Shown: positions 53,854 to 62,284, counted from the stretch's first letter. The stretch is DNA of 64,000 nt from an uncultured Bacteroides sp. (GCF_910585845.1 NZ_CAJUHF010000013.1:1-64000), one strand, 5' to 3'. Notes: a model not told the origin generated them from the letters alone. Made by a program: numbers and translations.

Positions 53854-56800
53854 TTAAAGTGTGATTTTGAATCCTAAGTTGAAACGGCGCTGGGTAGGAT
53901 ATGCGCTCCATCCGCCGGTGTTCGACTCGCGGTCATCGGGCATGTTGGTCCAGAGGAAGAGGTTGTTACCGTTGACAAACAACTTCAAGCTGCTCAATCC
54001 CGAAGCCTTCAGCCACTTCTCCTTGGAGAAAGTATAAGAGAGTTCGGCATATTTCAGACGCGTGTATGAACCGTCGAAGAGGAAGCGCGTGCCATCGGTA
54101 TACCGGCTTGTCTGGTTCAGCCAACGGGGCAGAGGCACATCGGCGCTCTGGTTGTCGGGACTCCAGTAGCTGCCTTCGAAGAATGCCGTGTTGCGCGTGC
54201 CGCCCAAGCTGGTCAGGCCGACGGTGCGGCTCACGTTGTTCACGCCGTAGAACTGCACGAAGAAGCTCCATCCCTTGTAGTCGAAGCCGACCTGCAGGTT
54301 CATGGTGTTCTGCGGCACTCCGGTGTAGCCGTATGGGATGTTGTCGTTCTGAGTGATCTCGCCATCGGCATCGTAGTCGAGGATGATGTAGTTGCCCGGC
54401 TTGCGGTTGGCGTCGTACTCGTCGTGCGCGGTACTACCGTAGAGTTCGTCCCAGCTGTTGTAATAGCCGTGGTCGGCGTAGGAATAGTTCTGGTTGACTG
54501 GCTTTCCGGCCTGTTTCTGATACTCCGGCATGAGGCTGGGGTCGTCTGCATCGATCACCTTGCTGACGGCATGGGTGAGCGAGGCGTTACCCCAGAGTCG
54601 CCAGTCGCGCGTGAGCTGCTTGTTCCAGCGCAGTTCCAGTTCGAAACCTTTGCTGTCTATCTTGCCCAGGTTGGCGATGGGGGCTTCGGTACCAAAATAG
54701 GAAGGCACGGCACGTCTGTTTCCGGGCAGGAGGATGTCGGTGCGTTTTTCCTGGAAGTAGTCGAACGAACCGGAGATGACGCCTCCGAAGAGGGCGAAGT
54801 CGGCGGCGACGTCGAGTTTGGTGGCTATCTCCCATTGGAGGTTATCGTTTCCTATCTGTGTCTGCTGCCACCAGTTGTAGGGGCTTCGGGCGGGGTCTAC
54901 TCCGGTGAGTGCCTGACGGTAGTTTCCTCCGTTGTTCCAGATGTCCATGTATCCCCAGCGATAGGATTTTCCGTTCACGTATAGGCTGTCATTACCGATT
55001 TGTCCGTAGGAAGCGCGTAGTTTCAGCATGTCGAGCCACTTCAGTTTGAGTTTCTTCACGAAGGGTTCTTCCGAAACCATCCATCCGATGGCGCCGGAGT
55101 TGAAGAAGGCGAAGCGGTTTTCGGCGGCGAAGAGGTCGGAGCCGTTGTATGCGCCGTTATACTCGATCATGTAGCGGCTGGCGTAGTCGTACGTGGCACG
55201 GAACACCCAGTTCTCGCGGCGGTAGGGCTGTTCGCTACCGGTGGCATACTGTTCGCGGCTGAAGTTTCCCATGGCTCCCACGGTGTGGTCGCCGAACTTG
55301 TTGGAGTAGTTCAGCTGTACGGAATAGTCCATGCGTCGGTAAGTGGCCCAGTTTTGCACGGAACCGGCTCCGATCTTCCAGGCGTTGTTGTTCATGAAGT
55401 CGAACTTGTAGAGTGCATCCGTTTTGACGTCGGTGTATTCCTGTCCGGTTTCGGGGTCGATCCATTTGTGGGCTTCGTCTTCCCAGTCGGTGGTGTCGTC
55501 TACGCCACGTCCGGTTTCGCGGAAGGCGTTGTCGAAGGCGAGCCTTGCCTGCACGTTGAGTCCTTTGAGGAGGAATCCGAGGTCTTGTTCGAGGGTGAAG
55601 TCGGTGTTCAGCCGGTCGTCGGTGGTGTATCCGATACCGTTCACGCTGAGCTGTTCGTAGCTGTTGGTGGCAGCCTGCGTGGGGTTAGGCTGGTAGTATC
55701 CGAAGGTTCCGTCGCTGTATACGGGCACGAAGGCGTCGGGGGATATTCCATAGAATGCGCTCCAGACGAGGTTTTCGTACAACCCTTGCGTGGCTTTCTT
55801 CACGGCGTGCGAGCCTGAGAGGTTGACGTGCAGCTTGGTGGTCTTCGTGAGGTTGAAGTCGAGGTTGCTTCGCACGTTGATACGGTCGTAGCTGAATCCA
55901 GGATCGTATCCTTTCACGTTGGTGACTTTCTTGTAGATGTCTCCCTCGTGGGCGAAGTCGGCGGAGGCGAAGTATTTGACGAATTTCGTACCTCCGCTGA
56001 CGTTGACGTTTGCCGTGTATGAGGTGGCTACGTCTTTGAGCAGGTAGTCTACCCAGTTCATGTTGGGGTAGCGTTCGGCTTCGGCCTGATTGGCAGGATG
56101 GCGGTACTTGTAGAGCCGGTCTTGGGTGAGGTAGTAGCTCCAAGAGTCGGGGTGGTAGGCGAGTTCGTTCTCGATGACCTGGTTGCGCAGGGAGAGGGCG
56201 TCATAGGCGTCCATCATGTCGGGCAACTTGGAGTAGGTCTTGAGCGTGGTGCTGGCGTTGACGTTGATGACTGCCTTTCCTTCTTCACCGCGCTTGGTGG
56301 TGATGAGGATGACGCCGTTGGCACCGCGCACGCCGAACACTGCCGTTGCGGATGCGTCTTTCAGCACGGATATGGATGCTACGGAGTTGATGTCTACCGA
56401 AGTCATGGGGCGTTCGATGCCGTCTACCAGCACGAGTGGCTGTGTGCTGTTGAAGGAGGATACGCCTCGGATGGTGATTTCGGGTTCTTCGTCACCGGGT
56501 TTTCCGGTGGTGGTCATGGTGACTACGCCCGGCAGGTTACCCGTGAGAGCTTGTCCGAGGCTTGTGACGCCTCCCGTGCGTTCCAAAGTCTTGGCATTGG
56601 TCTGGGCGATGGCGCCTACGACTGATGCTTTCTTCTGCTGTCCGAAGCCTACTACGACGACTTCTTCCAGTTGCTGGCTGTCGTCTTCGAGTGTCAGTTT
56701 CATCGGGGTTTTTGAGTTGGCTTTCACTTCTTGCGACTTCATACCGATGTATGAGACGATGAGGGTTGCATTTTCATGCGGCACTGCTAACGTAAAGTTT

Positions 56801-57003
56801 CCATCTATATCTGATATCGTACCTATTGAATTGTTTCCTTTTAAAACGATGGAAGCACCGATTACGGTTTCTCCGTTAGCATCATAGACTGTACCTTTTA
56901 CAGTCACTCCGTTTTGAGCCAGAGTTGGCAGGCAACTCAGCAGCATCAAAAGGAACAGGTAAGGAATCTTTTTAATTGTCTTAGTTACATTTTTCATTAC
57001 CAT
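53854..57003 (-). CDS. xusA: XusA, long-form SusC-type TonB-dependent transporter
   Basis: This is a 1049-residue outer-membrane transporter and the first gene of the xus operon. A signal peptide (cut near 'PTLAQ') is followed by a carboxypeptidase-D-like domain ('VKGTVYDANGETVIGASIVL'), a TonB box-like linker ('EEVVVVGFGQQKK'), a plug ('VFGVRGANGVILITTKRG') and a barrel ending 'FNLGFKITL'. Two start codons are possible two codons apart (57003 and 56997). The 250-bp leader and the upstream box array suggest control by the hybrid regulator. Confidence 0.94.
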   Translation of the reverse strand: MVMKNVTKTIKKIPYLFLLMLLSCLPTLAQNGVTVKGTVYDANGETVIGASIVLKGNNSIGTISDIDGNFTLAVPHENATLIVSYIGMKSQEVKANSKTPMKLTLEDDSQQLEEVVVVGFGQQKKASVVGAIAQTNAKTLERTGGVTSLGQALTGNLPGVVTMTTTGKPGDEEPEITIRGVSSFNSTQPLVLVDGIERPMTSVDINSVASISVLKDASATAVFGVRGANGVILITTKRGEEGKAVINVNASTTLKTYSKLPDMMDAYDALSLRNQVIENELAYHPDSWSYYLTQDRLYKYRHPANQAEAERYPNMNWVDYLLKDVATSYTANVNVSGGTKFVKYFASADFAHEGDIYKKVTNVKGYDPGFSYDRINVRSNLDFNLTKTTKLHVNLSGSHAVKKATQGLYENLVWSAFYGISPDAFVPVYSDGTFGYYQPNPTQAATNSYEQLSVNGIGYTTDDRLNTDFTLEQDLGFLLKGLNVQARLAFDNAFRETGRGVDDTTDWEDEAHKWIDPETGQEYTDVKTDALYKFDFMNNNAWKIGAGSVQNWATYRRMDYSVQLNYSNKFGDHTVGAMGNFSREQYATGSEQPYRRENWVFRATYDYASRYMIEYNGAYNGSDLFAAENRFAFFNSGAIGWMVSEEPFVKKLKLKWLDMLKLRASYGQIGNDSLYVNGKSYRWGYMDIWNNGGNYRQALTGVDPARSPYNWWQQTQIGNDNLQWEIATKLDVAADFALFGGVISGSFDYFQEKRTDILLPGNRRAVPSYFGTEAPIANLGKIDSKGFELELRWNKQLTRDWRLWGNASLTHAVSKVIDADDPSLMPEYQKQAGKPVNQNYSYADHGYYNSWDELYGSTAHDEYDANRKPGNYIILDYDADGEITQNDNIPYGYTGVPQNTMNLQVGFDYKGWSFFVQFYGVNNVSRTVGLTSLGGTRNTAFFEGSYWSPDNQSADVPLPRWLNQTSRYTDGTRFLFDGSYTRLKYAELSYTFSKEKWLKASGLSSLKLFVNGNNLFLWTNMPDDRESNTGGWSAYPTQRRFNLGFKITL

Positions 57004-57253
57004 TAGTTTAAGATATTAATAACTACATTCTCTCTCGTGTGTGGAGGGCGGGTGTGTCTGCATCAGACTCTTGCCCGCAGCTTTCAACTGTCGTCATACT
57101 CATGTTTCATAAGCGCTCTGTTTTTTTAAATTAAAAATCACGTTAGCTATACTCTGTTTCCGGAGGTATTTGTCCGGCGGTAAAATCGTTCGCGACAAGG
57201 GGTGTTTCCGATAGTGCGGGCTGCCCTGCATCAGCATAAATTCTTCCGTGGGG

Positions 57254-57261
57254 CAAAAGTA
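57254..57261 (-). promoter_or_regulatory. Candidate -7 box of the xus operon
   Basis: The minus strand reads TACTTTTG followed by CC, fitting TAnnTTTG. It would give a leader of about 245 nt before xusA, in which no ORF with support was seen. Confidence 0.55.
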
Positions 57262-57291
57262 TCAAATAACCCTAAATCCCTTTATAGAGTG

Positions 57292-57362
57292 GTATAACAC
57301 GTTTTTTCGATGATATTACATCCTTCTCAGGGATGTAACATTTTTCTTTTCGTATGTTACAT
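57292..57362 (-). promoter_or_regulatory. Operator-like array of ATGTWACAT boxes, xus operon
   Basis: In plus-strand coordinates the boxes are GTATAACAC (57292), ATATTACAT (57313), ATGTAACAT (57333) and ATGTTACAT (57354), spaced 21, 20 and 21 bp. The nearest box lies 30 bp upstream of the -7 box. It is the most regular of the three arrays in the xylan locus. Confidence 0.7.
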
Positions 57363-57518
57363 GAGATATGAATAAACGGCTATATATCAGTAGAATAACC
57401 GTAATGTTACGGGACAGGATCCACGCTCTGGAGACAGGCGCGGAAAAGGGGGAGGGATTCCCCGTCTTCGAAGCAGGAAAAGCGAGGGGGACGGGGGGAG
57501 AGAAGGGGGAAAAAGGGG

Positions 57519-57625
57519 GAGTGAGGAGGAAGTGAGGAGGGAAAAAGAGGGAAGCGCAAAAGGAGTGAAGAGGAAGTGAAGAAGGAGTGAAAAGGAAGTG
57601 AAGAAGGAGTGAAAAGGAAGTGAAG
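57519..57625. repeat. Purine-rich array with 11-bp period
   Basis: From 57560 six units alternate AAGGAGTGAAG/A and AGGAAGTGAAG, each 11 bp. Degenerate units with the same step (GAGTGAGGAGG, AAGTGAGGAGG) extend the array back to about 57519. It is noncoding, upstream of the xus promoter. Confidence 0.75.
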
Positions 57626-57673
57626 AGAGAAATGGGGCGTCGGGTAAAAGGGTCAGCAGGAGGACAGGGTTGG

Positions 57674-57827
57674 CGGAAAGTTAACGGAAAGTTAACGGAG
57701 AAGTAGCGGAGAGGTAACGTAAAGTTGACATAAGGCTGGTGTAAAGTTGGCGTAGAATTGACGTAGGATTGACGTAGGATTGACGTAAGGTTGGCGGAAA
57801 GTTGGCGTAGAATTAGCGTATGGGCAA
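57674..57827. repeat. 14-unit array with 11-bp period
   Basis: Fourteen consecutive units start every 11 bp from 57674 to 57817, with a consensus near CGTAAAGTTGA. CGTAGGATTGA is repeated exactly at 57762 and 57773. The array abuts the T-tract of the small RNA copy B terminator. Confidence 0.85.
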
Positions 57828-57890
57828 AAAAAAAGGAGTACCGCTGTACTCCAACCTTGTTAACCTTAAATCTAATACTATGAAAAACAC
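57826..57890 (-). ncRNA. Small RNA copy B, about 65 nt, with its own terminator
   Basis: On the minus strand the predicted RNA starts at GTGTTTTTCAT near 57890 and reads TATTAGATTTAAGGTTAA. It ends in a perfect 7-bp hairpin (GGAGTAC, loop AGCG, GTACTCC; 57852-57835) followed by nine T. Its first 34 nt differ from copy A at only two positions. It lies between the xus operon and a hypothetical gene, facing the xus promoter but separated from it by about 560 bp and two repeat arrays. No ORF is present. Confidence 0.72.
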
Positions 57891-57894
57891 GTTG

Positions 57895-57924
57895 CAAAGG
57901 TACGGACTTTTTCGGGATTTGCAA
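57895..57924 (-). promoter_or_regulatory. Promoter of small RNA copy B
   Basis: On the minus strand a TTG (57924-57922) is followed after 19 bp by TACCTTTG (57902-57895). This matches the Bacteroides -33/-7 pair, and the -7 box is identical to that of copy A. Confidence 0.65.
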
Positions 57925-58033
57925 GCGTAGTGTGCGAAAACGGCGCATTTATAACACGTTTTAATAGAAACATCTCTGTTTTTACATCCTTTTTTATTTT
58001 CGGGGGATATCTTTTTCTTTTTTTAAGGGGGAG

Positions 58034-58092
58034 CTTCTTCGTTTTCAGAAGAGGTCTTCTTCGTTTTCAGAAGAGGTCTTCTTCGTTTTCAG
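58034..58092. repeat. 22-bp tandem repeat
   Basis: The unit CTTCTTCGTTTTCAGAAGAG plus GT starts at 58034, 58056 and 58078. It lies just beyond the proposed end of the hypothetical gene at 58110-58698, and similar wording returns near 62305. Confidence 0.8.
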
Positions 58093-58109
58093 GGAAGATC
58101 TTTTTCTTC

Positions 58110-58698
58110 TCAGGGGAGCCGGACGGGCGACGACGCATCGGGGGCGATGGGCACAGGACGGGCACCGTAGGAGCGTAGGGCGCGCTGTAGGGCGGTGTCG
58201 CTGTTGCAGAGGCTGAAGAGGGGGGGTGTGCAGGACGAGGCGTTGCGTGCTGGCTTGCAGGCCTTCGGGAGTGTATCGGGTGTGCACCCAGGCGAAGGCG
58301 CCGGGGCCGATGTCCTCTCCGTGGGAGAGGCAGCCGTGGGCGGAGCTGAATCCGAAGGAGGGGGCGGCGATGCAATAGCCGGTGGCGGATTCGGTGCGCG
58401 TCAGATAGACGGGGAGGGAGAAGAGGTTGGCACCGATGAAACGGTTGTAGATGGGGACGAGGCTCTTGCGATCCTTGCGGCGGCGCTGCTCGAAGCACTC
58501 GTCCAGCAAGCCGCGGAAGGAGCGGTAGAGGGCGACGATGTTGGGGAACTTGATGCGCTGGATCATCTGCGTCGGAGTGCGCGGATTAGTCATCTTTGAG
58601 ACGCGGGCGGAAATGACGAGTTCGCCCCCCTTGACTGAGTATGTAAGGTCTCCGGCTGAGCCGCTTATCATACCTTTGATTCCATTGCTGATAGCCAT
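58110..58698 (-). CDS. Hypothetical Bacteroidetes protein (DUF6266-like), frameshifted at a G7/C7 tract
   Basis: The protein begins 'MAISNGIKGMISGSAGDLTY' and continues 'MTNPRTPTQMIQRIKFPNIV' and 'VPIYNRFIGANLFSLPVYLT', the style of small Bacteroidetes proteins with a conserved N-terminal beta region (DUF6266-like; weak assignment). There is no signal peptide. In the uninterrupted frame the C-terminus after about residue 155 turns into low-quality Pro/Arg-rich sequence. Removing one base from the C7 tract (58220-58226) instead gives 'LFSLCNSDTALQRALRSYGA' and a stop at 58110-58112, which is more protein-like. The gene may be frameshifted, phase-variable, or carry a sequencing error. The function is unknown. 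Confidence 0.6.
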
Positions 58699-58957
58699 AT
58701 TCGTTATACTTTAAATTGTTGCCGGAGTCTCACCAGTTGAAGGGTGCGGGCCAGGACGAAAGGGGCGACGTGATGCTTACATGGGTTGCACTCCGATTGT
58801 ATAACGCGCGGGAGGGTGGAAAAGTTCTCTAAAAACAGGGAGATGACACATGTATAACACAGATTCAACGGATGACCGCAGACTTTGTTCCGAAACACGG
58901 TTCACGGAAACCAGTTAAAAAAATAATAGAAAAATTATTTTTTTGCCCTTTTTCGGC

Positions 58958-59042
58958 CGTTCCGCCTTCGCTCTGCCTCCGTTGTGGCTCCGTTGTAGCT
59001 CCGTTCCTAAGGAGTGGCGGCGGAATGGCGCCGGAATGGCGG
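58958..59042. repeat. Two abutting arrays with 11-bp period
   Basis: CGTTCCGCCTT, CGCTCTGCCTC, CGTTGTGGCTC, CGTTGTAGCTC and CGTTCCTAAGG start at 58958 and every 11 bp after. AGGAGTGGCGG, CGGAATGGCGC and CGGAATGGCGG follow at 59010, 59021 and 59032. The two unit families are nearly reverse complements in theme. The gap 58699-59246 holds no supported gene; an open frame running into miaA from 58872 is translation of these repeats. Confidence 0.7.
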
Positions 59043-59120
59043 CATACCGCCCCCGTAGCGTTAACGGATATTAAACCGCATGTTTCTCCCCCCGTTATAG
59101 TCAGCAAGGGAAAATACGCC

Positions 59121-59156
59121 CTCCCATCCTCCCCTTATCTCCCTCCCATCCTCCCC
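59121..59156. repeat. Pyrimidine repeat with 22-bp spacing
   Basis: CTCCCATCCTCCCC occurs at 59121 and 59143, exactly 22 bp apart, within a C-rich stretch upstream of miaA. Confidence 0.65.
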
Positions 59157-59191
59157 TCCCCCCCTTCCCCCGCAAAAAACCGCCCCCACAT

Positions 59192-59222
59192 TTTGCCCCC
59201 CGCCCAAAATCCACTATCTTTG
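59192..59222 (+). promoter_or_regulatory. Promoter of miaA
   Basis: TTTG (59192-59195), a 19-bp spacer and TATCTTTG (59215-59222) give a full match to the Bacteroides -33/-7 consensus, 24 bp upstream of the miaA ATG. Confidence 0.75.
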
Positions 59223-59246
59223 CCCCAAACCAATAAACCCCGACCC

Positions 59247-60167
59247 ATGCCCACCTACGACCTGATCACCATCCTCGGCCCCACCGCCTCCGGCAAGACC
59301 CCCTTCGCCGCCGCCCTCGCCCACCGTCTGCACACCGAAATCATCAGCGCCGACTCCCGCCAAGTCTACCGCCACATGGACCTCGGCACCGGAAAAGACC
59401 TCGACGACTACACCGTCGACGGACACCCCGTGCCCTACCACCTGATCGACATCGCCGAACCCGGCGAAAAATACAACCTCTTCGCCTACCAGCGCGACTT
59501 CCTCGCCGCCTACCACGACATCCGCCGGCGCGGACTACGCCCCATCCTCTGCGGCGGCACAGGCATGTACCTCGAATCTATCCTCAAAGGATACCGCCTC
59601 CTCCCCGTGCCCGAAAACCCCGAACTGCGCGCTCGCCTCGCCGGCAAGTCCCTCGACGAACTCACACAGATCCTCCGACAATACAAAACCCTGCACAACG
59701 TCACCGACCTCGACACCCCCAAACGCGCCATACGAGCCATCGAAATCGAAGACTACCACGCTCACACCCCCGTCGACCAACGCCCCTTCCCACCCCTCAG
59801 CAGCCTCATCATCGGCATCGACATCGACCGCGACACCCGACGCCGGAAAATCTCCCGACGCCTCCAACAGCGCCTCGACTCCGGCATGGTAGACGAAGTA
59901 CGCCTCCTCCTCGACCGCGGCATCCCCCCCGAAGACCTCATCTACTACGGCCTCGAGTACAAATACCTCACCCTCTACGCCACCGGACAGATCTCCTACG
60001 ACACCATGTACACCCAGCTCGAAACCGCCATCCACCAGTTCGCCAAACGCCAAATGACCTGGTTCAGAGGCATGGAACGCCGCGGATTCACCATCCACTG
60101 GCTCGACGCCGCCCTGCCCACGGAAGAAAAAATCTCCCGCGTCCTCTCCATGCTCACCCCCGACTGA
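59247..60167 (+). CDS. miaA: tRNA dimethylallyltransferase MiaA
   Basis: This enzyme adds a dimethylallyl group to A37 of tRNAs that read U-starting codons. The 306-residue protein has the P-loop 'ILGPTASGKTPFAAALAH', 'IISADSRQVYRHMDLGTGKD', 'YHLIDIAEPGEKYNLFAYQR', 'CGGTGMYLESIL' and 'DLIYYGLEYKYLTLYATG' near the end. The start at 59247 (MPTYDL) is chosen because it sits just before the P-loop strand and just after a strong promoter. An upstream in-frame extension is repeat-derived. The coding strand is very C-rich at third codon positions, unlike the xylan genes. Confidence 0.95.
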   Translation: MPTYDLITILGPTASGKTPFAAALAHRLHTEIISADSRQVYRHMDLGTGKDLDDYTVDGHPVPYHLIDIAEPGEKYNLFAYQRDFLAAYHDIRRRGLRPILCGGTGMYLESILKGYRLLPVPENPELRARLAGKSLDELTQILRQYKTLHNVTDLDTPKRAIRAIEIEDYHAHTPVDQRPFPPLSSLIIGIDIDRDTRRRKISRRLQQRLDSGMVDEVRLLLDRGIPPEDLIYYGLEYKYLTLYATGQISYDTMYTQLETAIHQFAKRQMTWFRGMERRGFTIHWLDAALPTEEKISRVLSMLTPD

Positions 60168-60233
60168 CGCCTCCCCCCCGAAGAAAAAAAAATTTCTTTA
60201 TCCCCACAAGGCAAAAGTCTCACGATTTTCATC

Positions 60234-60241
60234 TATATTTG
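60234..60241 (+). promoter_or_regulatory. Candidate -7 box of the lipid kinase gene
   Basis: TATATTTG followed by CA fits TAnnTTTG and gives a leader of about 185 nt. A 23-codon ORF at 60310-60381 in this leader has no other support. Confidence 0.45.
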
Positions 60242-60247
60242 CAGACA

Positions 60248-60291
60248 GGGAACAGCGCGGGAACCGCCCGGAAACCGAATGGGAACCGCCC
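60248..60291. repeat. Four-unit array with 11-bp period
   Basis: GGGAACAGCGC, GGGAACCGCCC, GGAAACCGAAT and GGGAACCGCCC start at 60248, 60259, 60270 and 60281. The array lies directly after the candidate promoter, in the leader of the lipid kinase gene. Confidence 0.7.
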
Positions 60292-60436
60292 GCCCCCCAA
60301 CACCTTACCATGCAGGAAAAAAGCCCTTATCCCATAGGAACGGACACCTTATTATATAAGAAAGCCCACCCTATCCCATAAGCAAGCCCACCCCGCACTG
60401 TAAGAAAAAACATCACATAACCAGACAACAAACCAC

Positions 60437-61360
60437 ATGAGCGTAGAGCCCGAAAGATGGGGAGTGATATACAACCCCAAAGCCGGCACCCGAAAAGTGC
60501 AGAAACGGTGGAAAGAAATCAAAGAATACATGGACAGCCAAGGCGTCAGCTACGACTACGTCCAGTCCGAAGGCTTCGGCTCCGTCGAACGCCTCTCCGG
60601 CATCCTTGCCAACAACGGCTACCGCACGATCGTCATCGTAGGCGGCGACGGCGCCCTGAACGACGCCATCAACGGCATCATGGCCTCAAACGCCGAAAAC
60701 AAAAGCCAAATCGCCCTCGGCATCATACCCAACGGCATCGGAAACGACTTCGCCCGATACTGGGGACTCACCTCCGAATACAAAGACGCCGTCGACTGCC
60801 TCATCCGACGACGACTCCGAAAAATAGACGTCGGACAATGCAGCTACTACGACGGACGGAAACACGTCACCCGATACTTCCTCAACGCCATCAACATCGG
60901 CCTCGGAGCACGCATCGTCCGAATCACCGACCAAACCCGCCGCTTCTGGGGACTCAAGACCCTCTCCTGCCTCATGGCACTCATCTCCCTCATCTTCGAA
61001 CGCAAGCTCCACCGCATGCACCTGAAGATAAACGGCGAACACATCCGCGGACGAATCATGACCGTATGCATCGGAAACGCCTCCGGATACGGCCAAGCCC
61101 CCAGCGCCGTACCCTACAACGGCTGGCTCGACGTCTCCGTCATCTACCGACCCGAACTCCTACAACTCATCTCCGGCCTATGGATGCTCATACAAGGACG
61201 AATACTCAACCACAAAGTCGTACGACCCTACCGCACGCAGAAAATCAAAGTCCTGCGCGCCCAAAACGCCTCCGTCGGCCTCGACGGCCGGCTGCTCGAC
61301 CGACACTTCCCACTCGACATAGGAATCATGCACGAAGCAGCCACCCTCATCATACCCTGA
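60437..61360 (+). CDS. Diacylglycerol/lipid kinase family protein (YegS/DgkB type)
   Basis: This 307-residue cytoplasmic enzyme phosphorylates a lipid such as diacylglycerol or a sphingoid/ceramide base using ATP. DAGK catalytic motifs are visible: 'IYNPKAGTRKVQKRW', 'VIVGGDGALNDAINGIM', 'LGIIPNGIGNDFARYW' and, in the C-terminal beta-sandwich, 'CIGNASGYGQAPSA' and 'VGLDGRLLDRHFPLDI'. Length is typical. It is followed by kdsA 117 bp downstream. Bacteroides make sphingolipids, so a sphingoid or ceramide substrate is a possible alternative to diacylglycerol; the sequence does not decide. Confidence 0.9.
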   Translation: MSVEPERWGVIYNPKAGTRKVQKRWKEIKEYMDSQGVSYDYVQSEGFGSVERLSGILANNGYRTIVIVGGDGALNDAINGIMASNAENKSQIALGIIPNGIGNDFARYWGLTSEYKDAVDCLIRRRLRKIDVGQCSYYDGRKHVTRYFLNAINIGLGARIVRITDQTRRFWGLKTLSCLMALISLIFERKLHRMHLKINGEHIRGRIMTVCIGNASGYGQAPSAVPYNGWLDVSVIYRPELLQLISGLWMLIQGRILNHKVVRPYRTQKIKVLRAQNASVGLDGRLLDRHFPLDIGIMHEAATLIIP

Positions 61361-61477
61361 TGACGGCCCCGATAAGCCCGAAGGTATAAATCAGAATATC
61401 AATCGGATGTCAGACATCGCAAAACAGAGAATCAATCAAATATCAAAACCAATAACCCCAAAATTCCAACAATCATA

Positions 61478-62284
61478 ATGAAAGAACTTACGAACAACCC
61501 CGCCGGCAACTTCTTCCTACTCGCCGGCCCCTGCGTCATCGAAAGCGAAGAAATGGCCATGCGCATCGCCGAACACATCGTCCGCATCACCGAACGACTG
61601 CGCATCCCCTACGCATTCAAAGGCTCCTACCGCAAAGCCAACCGCTCACGCCTCGACTCCTTCACCGGGATCGGCGACGAAAAAGCCCTGAAAGTGCTCG
61701 AAAAAGTCCACCGCACATTCGGCATCCCCACCGTCACCGACATACACTCGGCACAGGAAGCCGACATCGCCGCCCAGTACGTCGACATCCTACAAATCCC
61801 CGCCTTCCTCTGCCGACAGACCGACCTGCTCGTAGCCGCCGCCCGCACAGGCCGCACCATTAACATCAAGAAAGGACAATTCCTCTCCCCCCTCGCCATG
61901 CGCTTCGCCGCCGAGAAAGTGGCCGAAACCGGAAACCCGAACGTCATGCTCACCGAACGCGGCACCACCTTCGGCTATCAGGACCTCGTCATCGACTACC
62001 GCGGCATCCCACAGATGCAGACGCTCGGCTACCCCGTCATCCTCGATGCCACCCACTCCCTGCAACAACCCAACCAGACGAGCGGAGTCACCGGAGGCAT
62101 GCCCCGCCTCATCGAGACCGTAGCCAAAGCAGGCATCGCCGTCGGCGCCGACGGACTCTTCATCGAAACCCACCCACAGCCCGAAATCGCCAAAAGCGAC
62201 GGAGCCAACATGCTCCGGCTCGACCTGCTGGAAGACCTGCTCACCAAACTCGTACGCATCCGCCAAGCCGTCGCAAACAGCTAA
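61478..62284 (+). CDS. kdsA: 3-deoxy-8-phosphooctulonate synthase KdsA (Kdo8P synthase)
   Basis: This enzyme condenses arabinose-5-phosphate with phosphoenolpyruvate to make Kdo-8-phosphate for lipid A core synthesis. The 268-residue protein shows 'LLAGPCVIESEEMAMRIAEH', 'FKGSYRKANRSRLDSFTGIG', 'NIKKGQFLSP', 'ERGTTFGYQDLVIDYRG' and 'DATHSLQQPN'. The Cys in AGPCVIES sits where the metal-dependent class (Aquifex type) has its metal ligand; E. coli KdsA has Asn there, so this enzyme is probably metal-dependent. A 303-bp gap with 22-bp repeats follows. Confidence 0.95.
   Translation: MKELTNNPAGNFFLLAGPCVIESEEMAMRIAEHIVRITERLRIPYAFKGSYRKANRSRLDSFTGIGDEKALKVLEKVHRTFGIPTVTDIHSAQEADIAAQYVDILQIPAFLCRQTDLLVAAARTGRTINIKKGQFLSPLAMRFAAEKVAETGNPNVMLTERGTTFGYQDLVIDYRGIPQMQTLGYPVILDATHSLQQPNQTSGVTGGMPRLIETVAKAGIAVGADGLFIETHPQPEIAKSDGANMLRLDLLEDLLTKLVRIRQAVANS

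Noticed and set aside
57316..57948. 210-codon open frame on the minus strand between xusA and the small RNA
   Set aside because: Its translation is made of the 11-bp arrays, the operator boxes and the small RNA, giving repetitive Leu/Pro/Phe text. It overlaps the xus operator and has no coding signature.
58872..59246. In-frame N-terminal extension of MiaA
   Set aside because: The extra 125 residues derive from 11- and 22-bp repeats and C-rich DNA. MiaA proteins begin a few residues before the P-loop strand, and a consensus promoter lies just before 59247.
60310..60381. 23-codon ORF in the leader of the lipid kinase gene
   Set aside because: It overlaps direct repeats (AAGCCCACCC) and has no conservation evidence. 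It is kept only as a remark.
60457..61389. 310-codon frame overlapping the lipid kinase gene
   Set aside because: The translation is almost only Arg, Pro, His and Thr, the expected out-of-frame reading of C-rich codons. The kinase frame has all family motifs.
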